Shown here: in pieces, positions 56,101 through 64,000 of the stretch | Position numbering within the stretch: the stretch's first letter is position 1 | How the letters are laid out: every line of letters begins with the position of its first letter | NCBI RefSeq assembly: GCF_011075055.1 | Contig: NC_058146.1 | Location: forward strand, 12,015,820-12,079,819 | Origin: Mangifera indica | Taxonomy: Eukaryota; Streptophyta; Magnoliopsida; Sapindales; Anacardiaceae | DNA length: 64,000 bases | Direction: 5' to 3' | The notes under the pieces: model-generated | What the model saw: only the letters and a program-made list of their open reading frames with translations | Told to the model about the DNA's origin: nothing | Database searches by the model: none | Position numbers and translations under genes: made by a program

Positions 56101-56804
56101 TTGACGAGCATGGGTGGAAATGGCCAGTAGCGAATTCTTGCCACCTCATGGAGATAAAGGGAGCTCTCCCTTGCTGCCCAATGGGAGGGGAGGATACTCT
56201 AACATGGGCCCCTAATACTAATGGCAAGTTCACAATCAAATCGGCATGGGAGATTATGAGGAGTAGGAAGGACAAGGTTAGTTGGCACAACATTGTATGG
56301 TTTAAAAGGCATTTCCTAAGACATTCATTCATTGTATGGTTGGGTATTAGAGGTAAACTAATGACAAGAGATAGGTTAGCAAGAATTGGCCTTATTTCCC
56401 ACAATGTATGCCCATTATGCAATGTGGATACGGAAAGCATGGACCATCTATTTTTTAGGTGTGTCTTCAGCTCCCAAATCTGGAATGGACTGCTCAATCT
56501 TTGCCATCAACAAATCATGTATAGCTCATGGACTTCATTGATCCCGGAATTAGCAAACAAATGGAAGGAAAATAGCTTCAAGAATATTGTGAGTAAGCTA
56601 TGCTTTGGGGCAGCCGTGTACTACATATGGAAGGCTAGGAATGACACTTGCTTTGGAAGAGCCGGATTACCAAGGGAGAGAGTCCGTATGCTTATTCAAG
56701 AAGGTGTTAGAGTTAGAGCTTCATGCTTGAGAAAGGTTACCAAGTCTAGAGAAAATATGATTCTTGCAAACAATTGGGATATTCCTCATACAATTTTTGA
56801 ATAG
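53160..56804 (+). CDS. LINE 5 ORF2 polyprotein (endonuclease/RT/zf-RVT)
   Basis: 1214 uninterrupted codons. Endonuclease: CWNIRGLNAP, LETKVGND, WLIMGDFNAI, CKLDRALVN, SISDHSPC. RT: MKIDLLKAYDTVHWDF (near 587), GLRQGDPLSPYLF, and the catalytic LCFADDLILFC (near 693). zf-RVT: RHSFIVWLGIRGKL and CPLCNVDTESMDHLFFRC (near 1083). C-terminus NNWDIPHTIFE. Compared with LINE 4 the two are clearly the same subfamily but well diverged. With its leader missing, this copy would need an external promoter to be expressed. Confidence 0.95.
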   Translation: MTKIACWNIRGLNAPIKQREVRHFIKHNNIEIMAVLETKVGNDSLSRVNGNIWKEWENANNNDSHPNGRIWVGWNKDTISFNVIEKNPQFIHGEAWLVEENSLIALTIVYGYNQPMERRRLWKEIERLSNGMGNKPWLIMGDFNAIRGPSEKIGVSWGDTYSDDLNKCCEEANLDDLRYMGNQLTWSNCSEGHRRIACKLDRALVNEQWKDVFEESFAMFLNHSISDHSPCIVTCGGGVRRRRVPFKFYNMWATHENFLNIVRESWQEEVDGSPMYKLISKLKRLKKVLRRLNEEGFWRISEKVEEAKGRLEDVQHRLQSSPLSEDLAKEEKVWLENYKNLSEAEESLARQKAKVHWLQEGDQYSKFFFKCIKARRSRNSINGVCLDDGTFVSNMEDVKEEFVSYFKKVLNSTVSCNSNVEEIQRLLKFQIEIQEKENMIKEVGEEEIKSIIFTMDNNKAPGLDGYGAFFFKATWEIVGNDVIKAVQHFFSSGHLLKEVNCTILALVPKVANASRCMEYRPIACCNIIYKCISKILANRLKTILPSFIDKAQGAFVGGRCIGENIMLCQDLMHNYHRMSKDKKCAMKIDLLKAYDTVHWDFILAILEAIGFHGKFIGWIRSCISTPSFSLGINGELVGFFKSSHGLRQGDPLSPYLFVMAMETLSRMLGELKNIPSFGHHWKCKKNNITHLCFADDLILFCRADVESLTLMKRSLNLFHEWSGLQMNCNKSNIYIFGLPQEEKIKLADSINAEVGVMPFKYLGVPITSSKLKRSDCKMLIDKIVGRIYSWRNKSLSYAGRLLLIKAVLFSIQVYWSSIFILPSNVHKEIDGILRDFLWNGAAMDGIKAKVAWEEVCVPKEEGGLGIMRCKVWNKAAITKNMWKILLDKGNSLWVEWIKANKLRGKSFWEIKPNSESSWVWRKILNLREQMKTKFKKVIGNGENTFLWLDNWHPFGPLMDKFGNRIIYDSGIPKHALVKEVIDEHGWKWPVANSCHLMEIKGALPCCPMGGEDTLTWAPNTNGKFTIKSAWEIMRSRKDKVSWHNIVWFKRHFLRHSFIVWLGIRGKLMTRDRLARIGLISHNVCPLCNVDTESMDHLFFRCVFSSQIWNGLLNLCHQQIMYSSWTSLIPELANKWKENSFKNIVSKLCFGAAVYYIWKARNDTCFGRAGLPRERVRMLIQEGVRVRASCLRKVTKSRENMILANNWDIPHTIFE

Positions 56805-56897
56805 ATGTGGTGGTGTTGGCTTGTTTTATGTTTTGGTATTGAGTTGTAAGATCATGCTATGCGTTTTGTAGCAAATGGATGGTAGGTAGGTGTTTCG

Positions 56898-57085
56898 GCA
56901 TAACCAAGGGACTTGTCTTTGGTATGCTTGTGAGTTGTGTTGTTTTGTGTTTGTGTTGTTTCGTTGGTTTTCTTTGTTCCTTTGGTTGAATGGTTTGAGC
57001 CTTAGGTTGTCTCGGCATAACCTAGGGGCTTGTCCAAGGTATGCTTGTGTTTAAGCTTAATCTAGGGGTTTTGTCCTAGATAGGC
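56898..57085 (+). other. LINE 5 3' UTR hairpins (three)
   Basis: Hairpin 1 twice (56898-56927 and 57015-57044) and hairpin 2 once (57055-57085). The first copy has arms CCAA and TTGG in place of CCTA/TAGG, a paired change, with the loop GGGACTTGTC kept. Confidence 0.8.
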
Positions 57086-57309
57086 ATTTGTATATCTTTC
57101 TTTGGTATAAAATTAACATTACTTACCAAAAAATTAACTACTAATTAGACAAAAAAAAAAAAAAAGAAATATTCTCCTAACCCTATAAGATAGGTAGAAT
57201 TTAAGGAAAGACAAGTAAAATAAATCCTAACTAAATAAGGACTATTATAATTTTGGCCAACCAAGGAAGGAGTTTGAATGAGTCAATTCTTGAATCCTTA
57301 GAAATCTTT

Positions 57310-57405
57310 TCTTGAAATCTTCTATGATTTTCTTGAATATTCTTCATTCTCCAAAAATCTTTCTTGAAATCTTCTAGGATCTTCTTGAATATTCTTCATT
57401 AACTC
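57310..57405. repeat. 52 bp tandem repeat in the C LTR
   Basis: Two units starting TCTTGAAATCTTCTA (57310 and 57362), present also in the 5' LTR near 63670-63775, so it is an old feature of the LTR. Confidence 0.8.
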
Positions 57406-57429
57406 CAAAAAAAAAAATGAACAAACAAA

Positions 57430-58893
57430 CTAAGTAGCTTTAAAATAGGAAATTAAGCTAACTAGCTTGTAATCTTCAAAATACATCTCCAATGGACTAG
57501 AACGGTTTGAATCCACATGTTTGCTCATGATATGAAGAACAAATGAATTCAAAGCTTGTTTGAACCTCTTCGCCCTTGCTCTTGTCATTGGACCTTCATA
57601 ACGCAAAGGATCATTTGACTTGCTTGGCACCTTGATTGCATCATTCCCCCCTTCCTCGAGATGATTCGTCCTCAAATCAATACCTTCATCAAAATCAAAA
57701 GGAGACAAATCAGCAATATTAAAAGGAGTACTAACACCATACTCACCAGGCAAATCAATCTTGTAGGCATTGTCATTAATGCGTTCCAACACTTGGAAAG
57801 GTCCATCTCCATGAGGCAATAACTTAGAACGGCTTTGAGTTGGAAAACGTTCTTTGCGCAAATGCACCTAAACCCAATGACCAGGTTCAAATACAACACG
57901 CACACGCCCTTTGTTAGCTTGCCTTGCGTATATCTCATTCTTGCGTTCAAGATTGGCTTGCACTTTTTCATGCATTGCCTTCACAAATTCCGCCTTCTTT
58001 TTGCCATCTAGATTCACTTGTTCACTCATAGGTAAAGGAATTAAATCTAGAGGACTCAATGGAATAAAACCATAATCAATTTCAAAAAGGCAGAAATTAG
58101 TAGAAGAATGCACACTATGATATAAGCAAACTCAATATGTGGCAAGCAATCTTCCCAAGACTTCAAATTACGCCTAACCATAGTTCTAAGTAATTGAGAC
58201 AAAGTTCTATTAACTACTTCAGTTTGCCCATCAGTTTGTGGATGACAGGTGGTTGAAAACAAAAGTTTAGTACCCAATTTACCCAACAAGGTTTTCCAAA
58301 AGTAGCTTAAAAACTTAGCATCTCTATGACTCACAATTGTTTTAGGCATAACATGTAAACGCACAATTTCATTAAAGAACAAGTTGGCAATATGTTGTGC
58401 ATCATCAGTTTTATTACATGCTATGAAGTGAGCCATCTTAGAAAACCTATCCACAACAACAGATATTGAATCATGCCCACGCCTAGTCCTAGGTAAACCA
58501 AGCACAAAATCCATGGAGATATCAATCCAAGGTGAACTAGGTATAGGTAGATAGAATTTGTGATAAGTTTATTGTGTGTAGACAAGCTAAGTCTAAGTTA
58601 AAACCACATGGGTTGTATATGCCTCTACACACAATACACTTATCACAAATTCTAGCAACATCTTTTTTCATGTTAGGCCAATAAAAGTGATGATGTAAAA
58701 CATCCAAAGTCTTAGTTACACCAAAGTGACCCATCAAGCCACCCTCATGTGCTTCACGTACAAGCAACTCATGCATAGAACAATTAGGCACACACAACCT
58801 ATTGTCCTTAAACAAGTACCCATTATGCCTATAAAACTTTTCAAAAGCAAACTTTCTCACATGCATGATAAACACTACTAAAATCACTATCAT
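57430..58893 (-). pseudogene. Gypsy C integrase
   Basis: Zinc finger at 58650-58790 (HEGGLMGHFGVTKTLDVL, CDKCIVC). Core at 58140-58514 ([39 protein letters not shown]). Tail at 57644-58113 with GPFQVLERINDNAYKIDL and DLRTNHLEEGGNDAI. Lesions: an inverted segment right after the zinc finger (58553-58653) that ends the frame, Asp to His in the SDRD catalytic motif, a frameshift near 58115, and a nonsense codon (Trp to stop) at about 57868-57870. The final frame crosses the polypurine tract and runs 71 codons into the LTR (GPMTRARAKRFKQALNS). No chromodomain seen. Confidence 0.92.
58553..58653. repeat. Inverted repeat with inverted spacer in C integrase
   Basis: 30 bp arms (58553-58582 and 58624-58653, one mismatch) around a 41 bp spacer. 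The right arm is in normal coding orientation (minus; RICDKCIVCR). The left arm and the spacer are in coding orientation on the plus strand: the spacer reads QAKSKLKPHGLYMPL on the plus strand, exactly the residues expected next on the minus strand. Confidence 0.93.
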
Positions 58894-60405
58894 TCATATA
58901 CAACTCTTTGATGTATTCAAATCCTAGCAATTTGGCATCTAAAGTAGCAAGTAAAACATACCTTCGTGAAAGTGCGTCGGCCAATATATTTTCTTTACCT
59001 TGCTTATATTTGATGACATAAGGAAATGGCTCAATGAATTCACTCCACTTGGCATGTCGATTGTTAAGCTTGTTTTGTCCTTTCAAATGCTTCAAAGATT
59101 CATGATCAATGTGTATCACGAACTCCTTAGGCCATAAATAATGTTGCCAAGTTTCCAAAGCTCGAACTAAAACGTACATCTCCTCGTCATAAGTTGGATA
59201 CTTCAAGCTTGCACCATTCAACTTCTCACTAAAATAAGCAATTGGTCATCCATCTTGCATTAAAATGGCTCCAATTCCCAAACTCGAAGCATCACATTCA
59301 ATTTCAAAAGTTTTAGAGAAATTAGGGAGAGCAAGTAAAGGAGCAAAAATTAACTTATCCTTGAGCATATTAAATGCTCGTTCTTGTGCATCTCCCCATT
59401 TAAAACCAATACTCTTCTTGATCACCTGGGTCAATGGCGCGGCAATGGTACTAAAGTCCTTTACAAATCGCCTGTAAAAGTTGGCAAGGCCATGAAAACT
59501 TCGAACATCACCAACACTCTTAGGCATAGGCCACTCCTTGATTGCCTTGACCTTTTCTTCATCTACCTCAATTCCTTTTGCACTAACAACAAAACCTAAG
59601 AAAACAAGCTTATTTGTGCAAAAATGACATTTTTTGAGGTTAGCAAACAAACACTCTTTATGCAATACTTCCAAAACCATGCGCACATGCTCAATATGTT
59701 CTTCAAAAGATTTGCTATAAATGAGTATATCATCAAAGTAGACAACCACAAACTTTCCAATAAAAGGATGCAAAACGTGGTTCATTAATCTCATAAATGT
59801 GCTAGGTGCATTAGTTAAACCAAATGGCATGACTAACCACTCATACAAACCATATTTTGTCTTAAATGTAGTTTTCCACTCATCTCCCTCTTTCATGCGA
59901 ATTTGATGATAACCACTTTTCAAATCAATTTTAGAGAATATAATAGCCCCATGCAACTCATCAAGCATATCATCTAACCTAGGAATAGGATGACAATACT
60001 TTATCGTTATCTTGTTGATCGCACGACAATCAACACACATTCGCCAAGTGCCATCCTTTTGGGTACAAGTAGAATGGGTATGGCACACGAGCTCATGCTT
60101 TCTCTAATGTAACCTTTGCCCAAAAGTTCTTCAACTTGTTTTTGCAACTCTTTAGCTTTCTCGGGATTACACCTATATGCGAGTCTGTTTGGAATTGTAG
60201 AGCCAGGTATGAGATCAATTTGATGTTCAATCCCTCTAATTGGTGGTAAACCACTAGGGATTTCTTCGGGAAACATATCTTGAAAATCTTGCAAAAGAGA
60301 AACAAAAGAACTAGGCAAAGAAGGATCAAGGTCATTAGTGCTAAGACAAGATTCTTTATAAACAAGCATAAAAATAGATTGCTTTAAAGGCAAAGCTTTC
60401 CTCAC
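58894..60405 (-). pseudogene. Gypsy C reverse transcriptase and RNase H
   Basis: RT from about 60330 ([38 protein letters not shown]) through a one-base loss in an A run near 60067 (LLVPK), then [36 protein letters not shown] and the catalytic [12 protein letters not shown]. RNase H has [28 protein letters not shown] and [11 protein letters not shown], ending [12 protein letters not shown] nonsense codon lies at 59243-59245 before [10 protein letters not shown], and the frame is lost near 58845-58890 (KVCF). The domain order and motifs are Ty3/gypsy. It is related to family A but clearly a different family. Confidence 0.93.
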
Positions 60406-60648
60406 ATCTTTTCGTTTTGCATAAAAACTTGCTTTTCCGCTCTTGTTACACTCAACTCTCCTTTTGCATGCGCTTCACTCTTTTTTTCATTGCGCATCCT
60501 CTCATTAAACTCTCCTTTTTCCACTCTTGACTCACACCTCTCATTGCTTTTCTCACAGCTCCCCTTTTTCTTTTTCATGCACACTCTCTCTTTCTCTTTT
60601 TATTGCTTTTTCCCTTTCAAACTCTTCAATTTTTTGTCTAAGGACTTT
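60406..60648 (-). other. Gypsy C protease-RT linker
   Basis: Very charged linker (Lys/Glu/Arg-rich, with ERCESRVEKGEFNERMRN) open on the minus strand at 60402-60584; the plus-strand reading is a C/T-rich stretch. Joins protease to RT with frame changes. No domain recognised. Confidence 0.5.
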
Positions 60649-61199
60649 TTAGTTCTCATACACTTCCTTGGGGGTTAAAGGTTTAAGGGTTATAGGGATA
60701 TCATTAATTACAAAAGAGTATCTATTAGAAAACCCATTATGAAGAACTCTTCTATCATATTGCCAAGGTTGCCCCAAAAGAATATGACTTGCTTGCATAG
60801 GCACTACATCACACAACACTTCATCTTCATACTTGCCTATGGAAAATGCCACCCTTATTGTTTATTTACCTTCACCTCTCCACAATCATTCAACCATTGT
60901 AACATGTATGGTCTAGGATGTTTTAAAGTAGGTAAATGTAATTTTTCAACTAGCATGGTACTAGCTACATTAGTGGAACTGCCCTCATCAATAATTAAAC
61001 AACATACCTTATCTTGCACTTTACATCTAGTGTGGAAGATGTTCTCACGTTGCACCTCATCCTTCATCTTGACTTGCAAATTCATGACTCGCCTTGCAAC
61101 TAATAATTCTCCATGCGTAGGACTTTGCAAAGTTTCAACTTCACTTGCATCCTCAAGCTCGGGCATCTCCAAGTCATCATCATCCTCACTTTCACTAAC
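60649..61199 (-). pseudogene. Gypsy C protease
   Basis: Acidic stretch (SESEDDDDLEMPELEDASE) followed by an aspartic protease reading CCLIIDEGSSTNVASTML at about 60960-61010, then LLGQPWQYDRRV. The active site is D-E-G-S here where related elements have D-S-G or D-G-G, so one changed residue sits next to the catalytic Asp. A frame break near 60853-60862 (VKVNKQ, then stop) splits it. Confidence 0.88.
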
Positions 61200-62233
61200 C
61201 ATTTCGCCACCTCTTATGGTCATAGTACGCTTGTTTGGACAATTTGAGGAGATATGTCCATAACCCAAACACTTAAAGCATTATACTTCACGTGCTTTCT
61301 TGGTTTGATTTTCATTCCTTTCCTTACCCTTTGCATTCCCCCATTCCTTCATTCCTTTGCAGCTTTATTGTTTTCAAACTTTGGCTTGTTGAATGTCTTT
61401 TCTCCACCCTTCCAATTTGACTTCCATGATGTGCTAGGAATAGCTGAATTGCTCTTTGTACCTCTAGACTTCAATTGCCCTTCAATCTTGGTAGCCATAT
61501 GCAACATATCTTCCATGTCGACAAAGTGCTGTAATTCCACTAAGTCGGCTATGTTTCTATTCAATCCATGCAAAAACCTTGCCATTGTTGCCTCACGGTC
61601 CTCTTCAATATTTGCTCTAATCATGGCAACCTCCATTGGTTGATAATATTCTTCAACTCTCTTAGAGCCTTGTACAAGATTTTGGAGTTTTTTGTACAAT
61701 TCTCTATAGTAGTGTGATGGAACAAAACGTTTGCGCTTGATGGTCTTCATCTCATCCCAAGTTTCAATTGGTTGTTCACGGTTCCTCCTTCTACTAGTCA
61801 CCAATTGGTCCCACCAAACAAGTGCATAATCAGTGAACTCTACGGTGGCTAACTTCACTTTCTTTTCTTCGGAGTAGTTATGACATTCGAAGATGAATTC
61901 CACCTTTTTCTCCAACTCCAAGTATGCCTCGACGTCACTCTTGCCTTGGAAGCTTGGAATTTTCATCTTTATGCTTCTTAAGTTGCCATCTACCTTGGTA
62001 CACCCATTCCTTCCCAAATTGGATGTCTGATCATCATCGTCTTGTTCATGTCGCCCACGGGTTCTAAAAGTGTTTGTACTTTGCTCCCCATGATGGCTTG
62101 ACTCCAACTTGTCAATTCGGTCCACCAAATCTCCAATTTTGGATGCCATGTCTAGTTTCATCCTTTCCATCATTTGTTGCATGGATTTCATGAAAAGTTT
62201 CAGATCGGGTGCTCCTTCCCTTTCTTGAGACAT
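61200..62233 (-). pseudogene. Gypsy C gag
   Basis: ATG 62233 (MSQEREGAPDLKLFMKSM). Coiled-coil-like N-terminus, acidic EQDDDDQ segment, gag core (YLELEKKVEFIFECHNYS, YALVWWDQLVTSRRRN, MARFLHGLNRNIADLVEL), and a basic Ser/Lys-rich linker. The frame shifts near 61348. The knuckle at 61240-61285 reads CFKCLGYGHISSNCPN and is preceded by an in-frame TAA. This forms the particle core in intact relatives; this copy cannot. Confidence 0.9.
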
Positions 62234-62676
62234 GGTTTAGAACCTACAAAACAAAGTTAGAATGGAAATAGAAAGAACTTCACAAAACGCTCCCTCACGT
62301 GTTTAACTCTCAATTGATGGCACTCACGCTCGTGTTTCACTCGATTGTAGGCTTTTCCCCTCTAATGAGCTAACCATTTGCCTTTTACCTCTCAATTTTC
62401 CTTAAACTCGATTCTTATTGAACTAACACAATCCTCTATATATTGTTTCCAACCACTCACCAATATCAATGCAAACTTAAATTGAACCTTTAAAATTCAA
62501 AGCAACACACCGTTCCAAGAAAATAAGAAATTAAGCAAGTGAACAAAAACTTGACTTAAGAATAATGAAAACCCAATTTAAGGTTGTAAGGAGCAAGAAA
62601 GAAACAACGTTAGCAGAAAATAACTACTAAAGAACCGACTCAAGAACTTTGAACGATTCCACCAAACAGAATTTAA

Positions 62677-62745
<69 letters not shown>

Positions 62746-63023
62746 ATGAGAATGTGGAAACAAGAATTCAACTCACAATCATAAGATTCAAATCAAGTTA
62801 GGAACTTTGGGGGCTGTCCCAATTGTATTCGTGCACAATTTTTTTCTCTTTTTTTTTTTTTTTTTATAATAGATGCAAACACAAGGAAGATAAACACTAA
62901 GGGTTGCTTTGATGACTTCAAACCCTTTGAACACCAAACACACAAATTTGGCACTTAAAGAAAATTAAGAAGCAGAGAAAGTAATTGACCTCACAAGGAT
63001 AGATATACCAAACCTTGAAGTTT
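62234..63023 (-). other. Gypsy C leader
   Basis: About 0.8 kb of untranslated leader between primer site and gag start. It holds the TA microsatellite and a T-rich run near 62838-62867 (A-rich in sense). No coding frame of interest; the IYIYIY frame there is the microsatellite. Confidence 0.75.
62683..62742. repeat. (TA)n microsatellite
   Basis: About 30 uninterrupted AT units in the C leader. Confidence 0.95.
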
Positions 63024-63036
63024 GGCTCTAATACCA
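63024..63036 (-). promoter_or_regulatory. Primer-binding site of C
   Basis: In sense TGGTATTAGAGCC, one mismatch from the initiator-Met complement, three bases inside the 5' LTR end at 63040. Confidence 0.85.
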
Positions 63037-63039
63037 AAC

Positions 63040-64000
63040 TGATACGAACCCCACCTATATCAAAAGTAGAACCTAATATCCAATTTTGATTCGTTGCCCA
63101 AGATCTTTCAAAGTAATGGTACAAGTAATTGATGGAACTAAGACCCTTTGTTTATAAAGAAATAAGAACCCCAGTTATTAAAAGATGTATGTCACACAAT
63201 TTTAAAGATTAAGAATAAGCTTTGCGATTGATATGACAAGATAGAATTAGAAAACAATACAAGATCTTGTAAAGTTTTCAAAGAACAAAGTAAAGAAAAA
63301 AAATTCCTCTCCTTTGATGAAATTGTAAAATTGGATAACAAGACTAATTATCATCTCTAGGGCTGCCAAATACACTTATTTATAGAGAAACAAAAACTCT
63401 TTCCAACAAGTATAAGGCAACTAAAGCTTGGTGGAAAGGAAACAAAATAACTTCCTAAAGCACTCCAAATTGAATTTGGCAAATATAAATTATTTAGCTA
63501 CCAATTAACTACTAATTAGGCAACACAAAAAAAAAGAAATATTCTCCTAACCCTATAAGATAGGTAGAATTTAAGGAAAGACAATTAAAATAAATCCTAA
63601 CTAAATAAGGACTATTATAATTTCGGCCAACTAAGGAAGGAGTTTGAATGAGTCAATTCTTGAATCTTTAGAAATCTTGAAATCCTCTATGATTTTCTTG
63701 AATATTCTTCATTCTCCAAATATCTTTCTTGAAATCTTCTAGGATCTTCTTGAATATTCTTCATTAACTCCCAAAAAAATGAACAAACAAACTAAGTAGC
63801 TTTAAAATAGGAAATTAAGCTAACTAGCTTGTAATCTTCAAAATACATCTCTAATGGACTAGAACGGTTTGAATCCACATGCTTGCTCATGATATGAAGA
63901 AAAAATGAATTCAAAGCTTGTTTGAACCTCTTTGCCCTTGCTCTTGTCATTGGACCTTCATAACACAAAGGATCATTTGACTTGCTTGGCACCTTGATTG
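63040..64000 (-). mobile_element. 5' LTR of gypsy C (cut by window end)
   Basis: Starts on plus with TGATACGAACCCC and matches 51341-51820 plus 57149-57638. It holds the intact LINE 5 target (63504-63520) and the same coding tail (63792-63992, GPMTRARAKRF). By comparison with the 3' LTR only about 5 bp (CATCA) are missing past 64000. Confidence 0.94.

Larger units (their letters stand above)
51821..57131 (+). mobile_element. LINE 5: LINE with both ORFs open, leaderless
   Basis: 5311 bp flanked by the perfect 17 bp TSD AATTAACTACTAATTAG (51804-51820 and 57132-57148). Only 17 bp precede the ORF1 ATG, against about 390-630 bp in LINEs 2, 3 and 4, so the copy is 5'-truncated within its leader but keeps every codon of its ORFs. 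The poly(A) is very short. The uninterrupted target is preserved in the other C LTR near 63504-63520. Confidence 0.96.
51341..57643 (-). mobile_element. 3' LTR of gypsy C (split by LINE 5)
   Basis: On the plus strand the LTR runs TGATATGAACCCC (51341) to TTGATTGCATCA (57643), interrupted by LINE 5 between 51820 and 57149. Without LINE 5 it is about 975 bp and matches the 5' LTR at 63040-64000 with roughly 2-3 percent difference by eye. The polypurine tract (GAGGAAGGGGGGAA in sense) lies just inside at 57644-57660. Confidence 0.93.

Noticed and set aside
57310..57405. CRISPR-like repeat array
   Set aside because: Two tandem 52 bp units with no spacers, present in both C LTRs.
62578..62763. 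Frame with IYIYIYIY repeated, resembling a membrane segment
   Set aside because: Translation of the TA microsatellite in the C leader.
1..64000. tRNA or rRNA genes
   Set aside because: No cloverleaf or rRNA-like block noticed by eye; tRNA-like matches are 13 bp primer sites only. A tRNAscan search would settle this.

Overview
The window is plant nuclear DNA, most likely an angiosperm, built almost entirely from nested retrotransposons. I found no host gene, tRNA, rRNA, CRISPR array or bacterial-type operon. The plant signals are L1-clade LINEs with a DUF4283/CCHC ORF1 and an APE-endonuclease/RT/zf-RVT ORF2, Ty3/gypsy elements primed by initiator-Met tRNA (TGGTATCAGAGCC), and a Ty1/copia relic.

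Layout. 1-2690: copia RT/RNase H relic plus its 3' LTR. 2691-12046: an old Ty3/gypsy relic (element D), split inside its gag zinc knuckle by a 7.8 kb LINE (LINE 1, minus strand), which itself carries two oppositely oriented gypsy solo LTRs. 12047-12491: 3' part of a divergent LINE (LINE 7). 12492-21562: gypsy element A1 (minus). Its 3' LTR holds a solo LTR of the same family, and that holds a 2.2 kb non-autonomous LTR element; its protease holds a truncated LINE (LINE 6). 21563-23589: gypsy A2 (minus), inserted in A1 gag. 23590-26170: gypsy B (minus), inserted in A2 integrase and lacking RT, RNase H and integrase. 26171-26236: rearranged protease scrap. 26237-51340: gypsy A3 and A4 (plus) in tandem sharing one middle LTR. 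A3 pol is interrupted by LINE 2, which is interrupted by LINE 3; the shared LTR is interrupted by LINE 4 (minus). 51341-64000: gypsy C (minus), inserted in A4 gag, with LINE 5 in its 3' LTR; its 5' LTR runs off the window about 5 bp before its expected end.

The nest is one-sided: no right-hand halves of A1, A2, B or A4 were recognised. Where they survive, they should lie beyond 64000. Insertion order can be read from target-site duplications (TSDs): D, LINE 7, A1, A2, A3/A4, C, LINE 5, about seven levels. LINE 4 and LINE 5 keep both ORFs open with all catalytic motifs visible; LINE 3 has one in-frame stop. All gypsy polyproteins are broken.

Most notable signals: (1) tandem hairpins in every LINE 3' UTR, with a conserved loop and stems that change in a compensatory way; (2) a fold-back inversion in C integrase that looks like template switching; (3) gypsy polyproteins whose C-terminal 60-70 residues are encoded inside the LTR and are conserved between diverged families; (4) two gypsy bodies sharing three LTRs; (5) a young, nearly gene-less LTR element.
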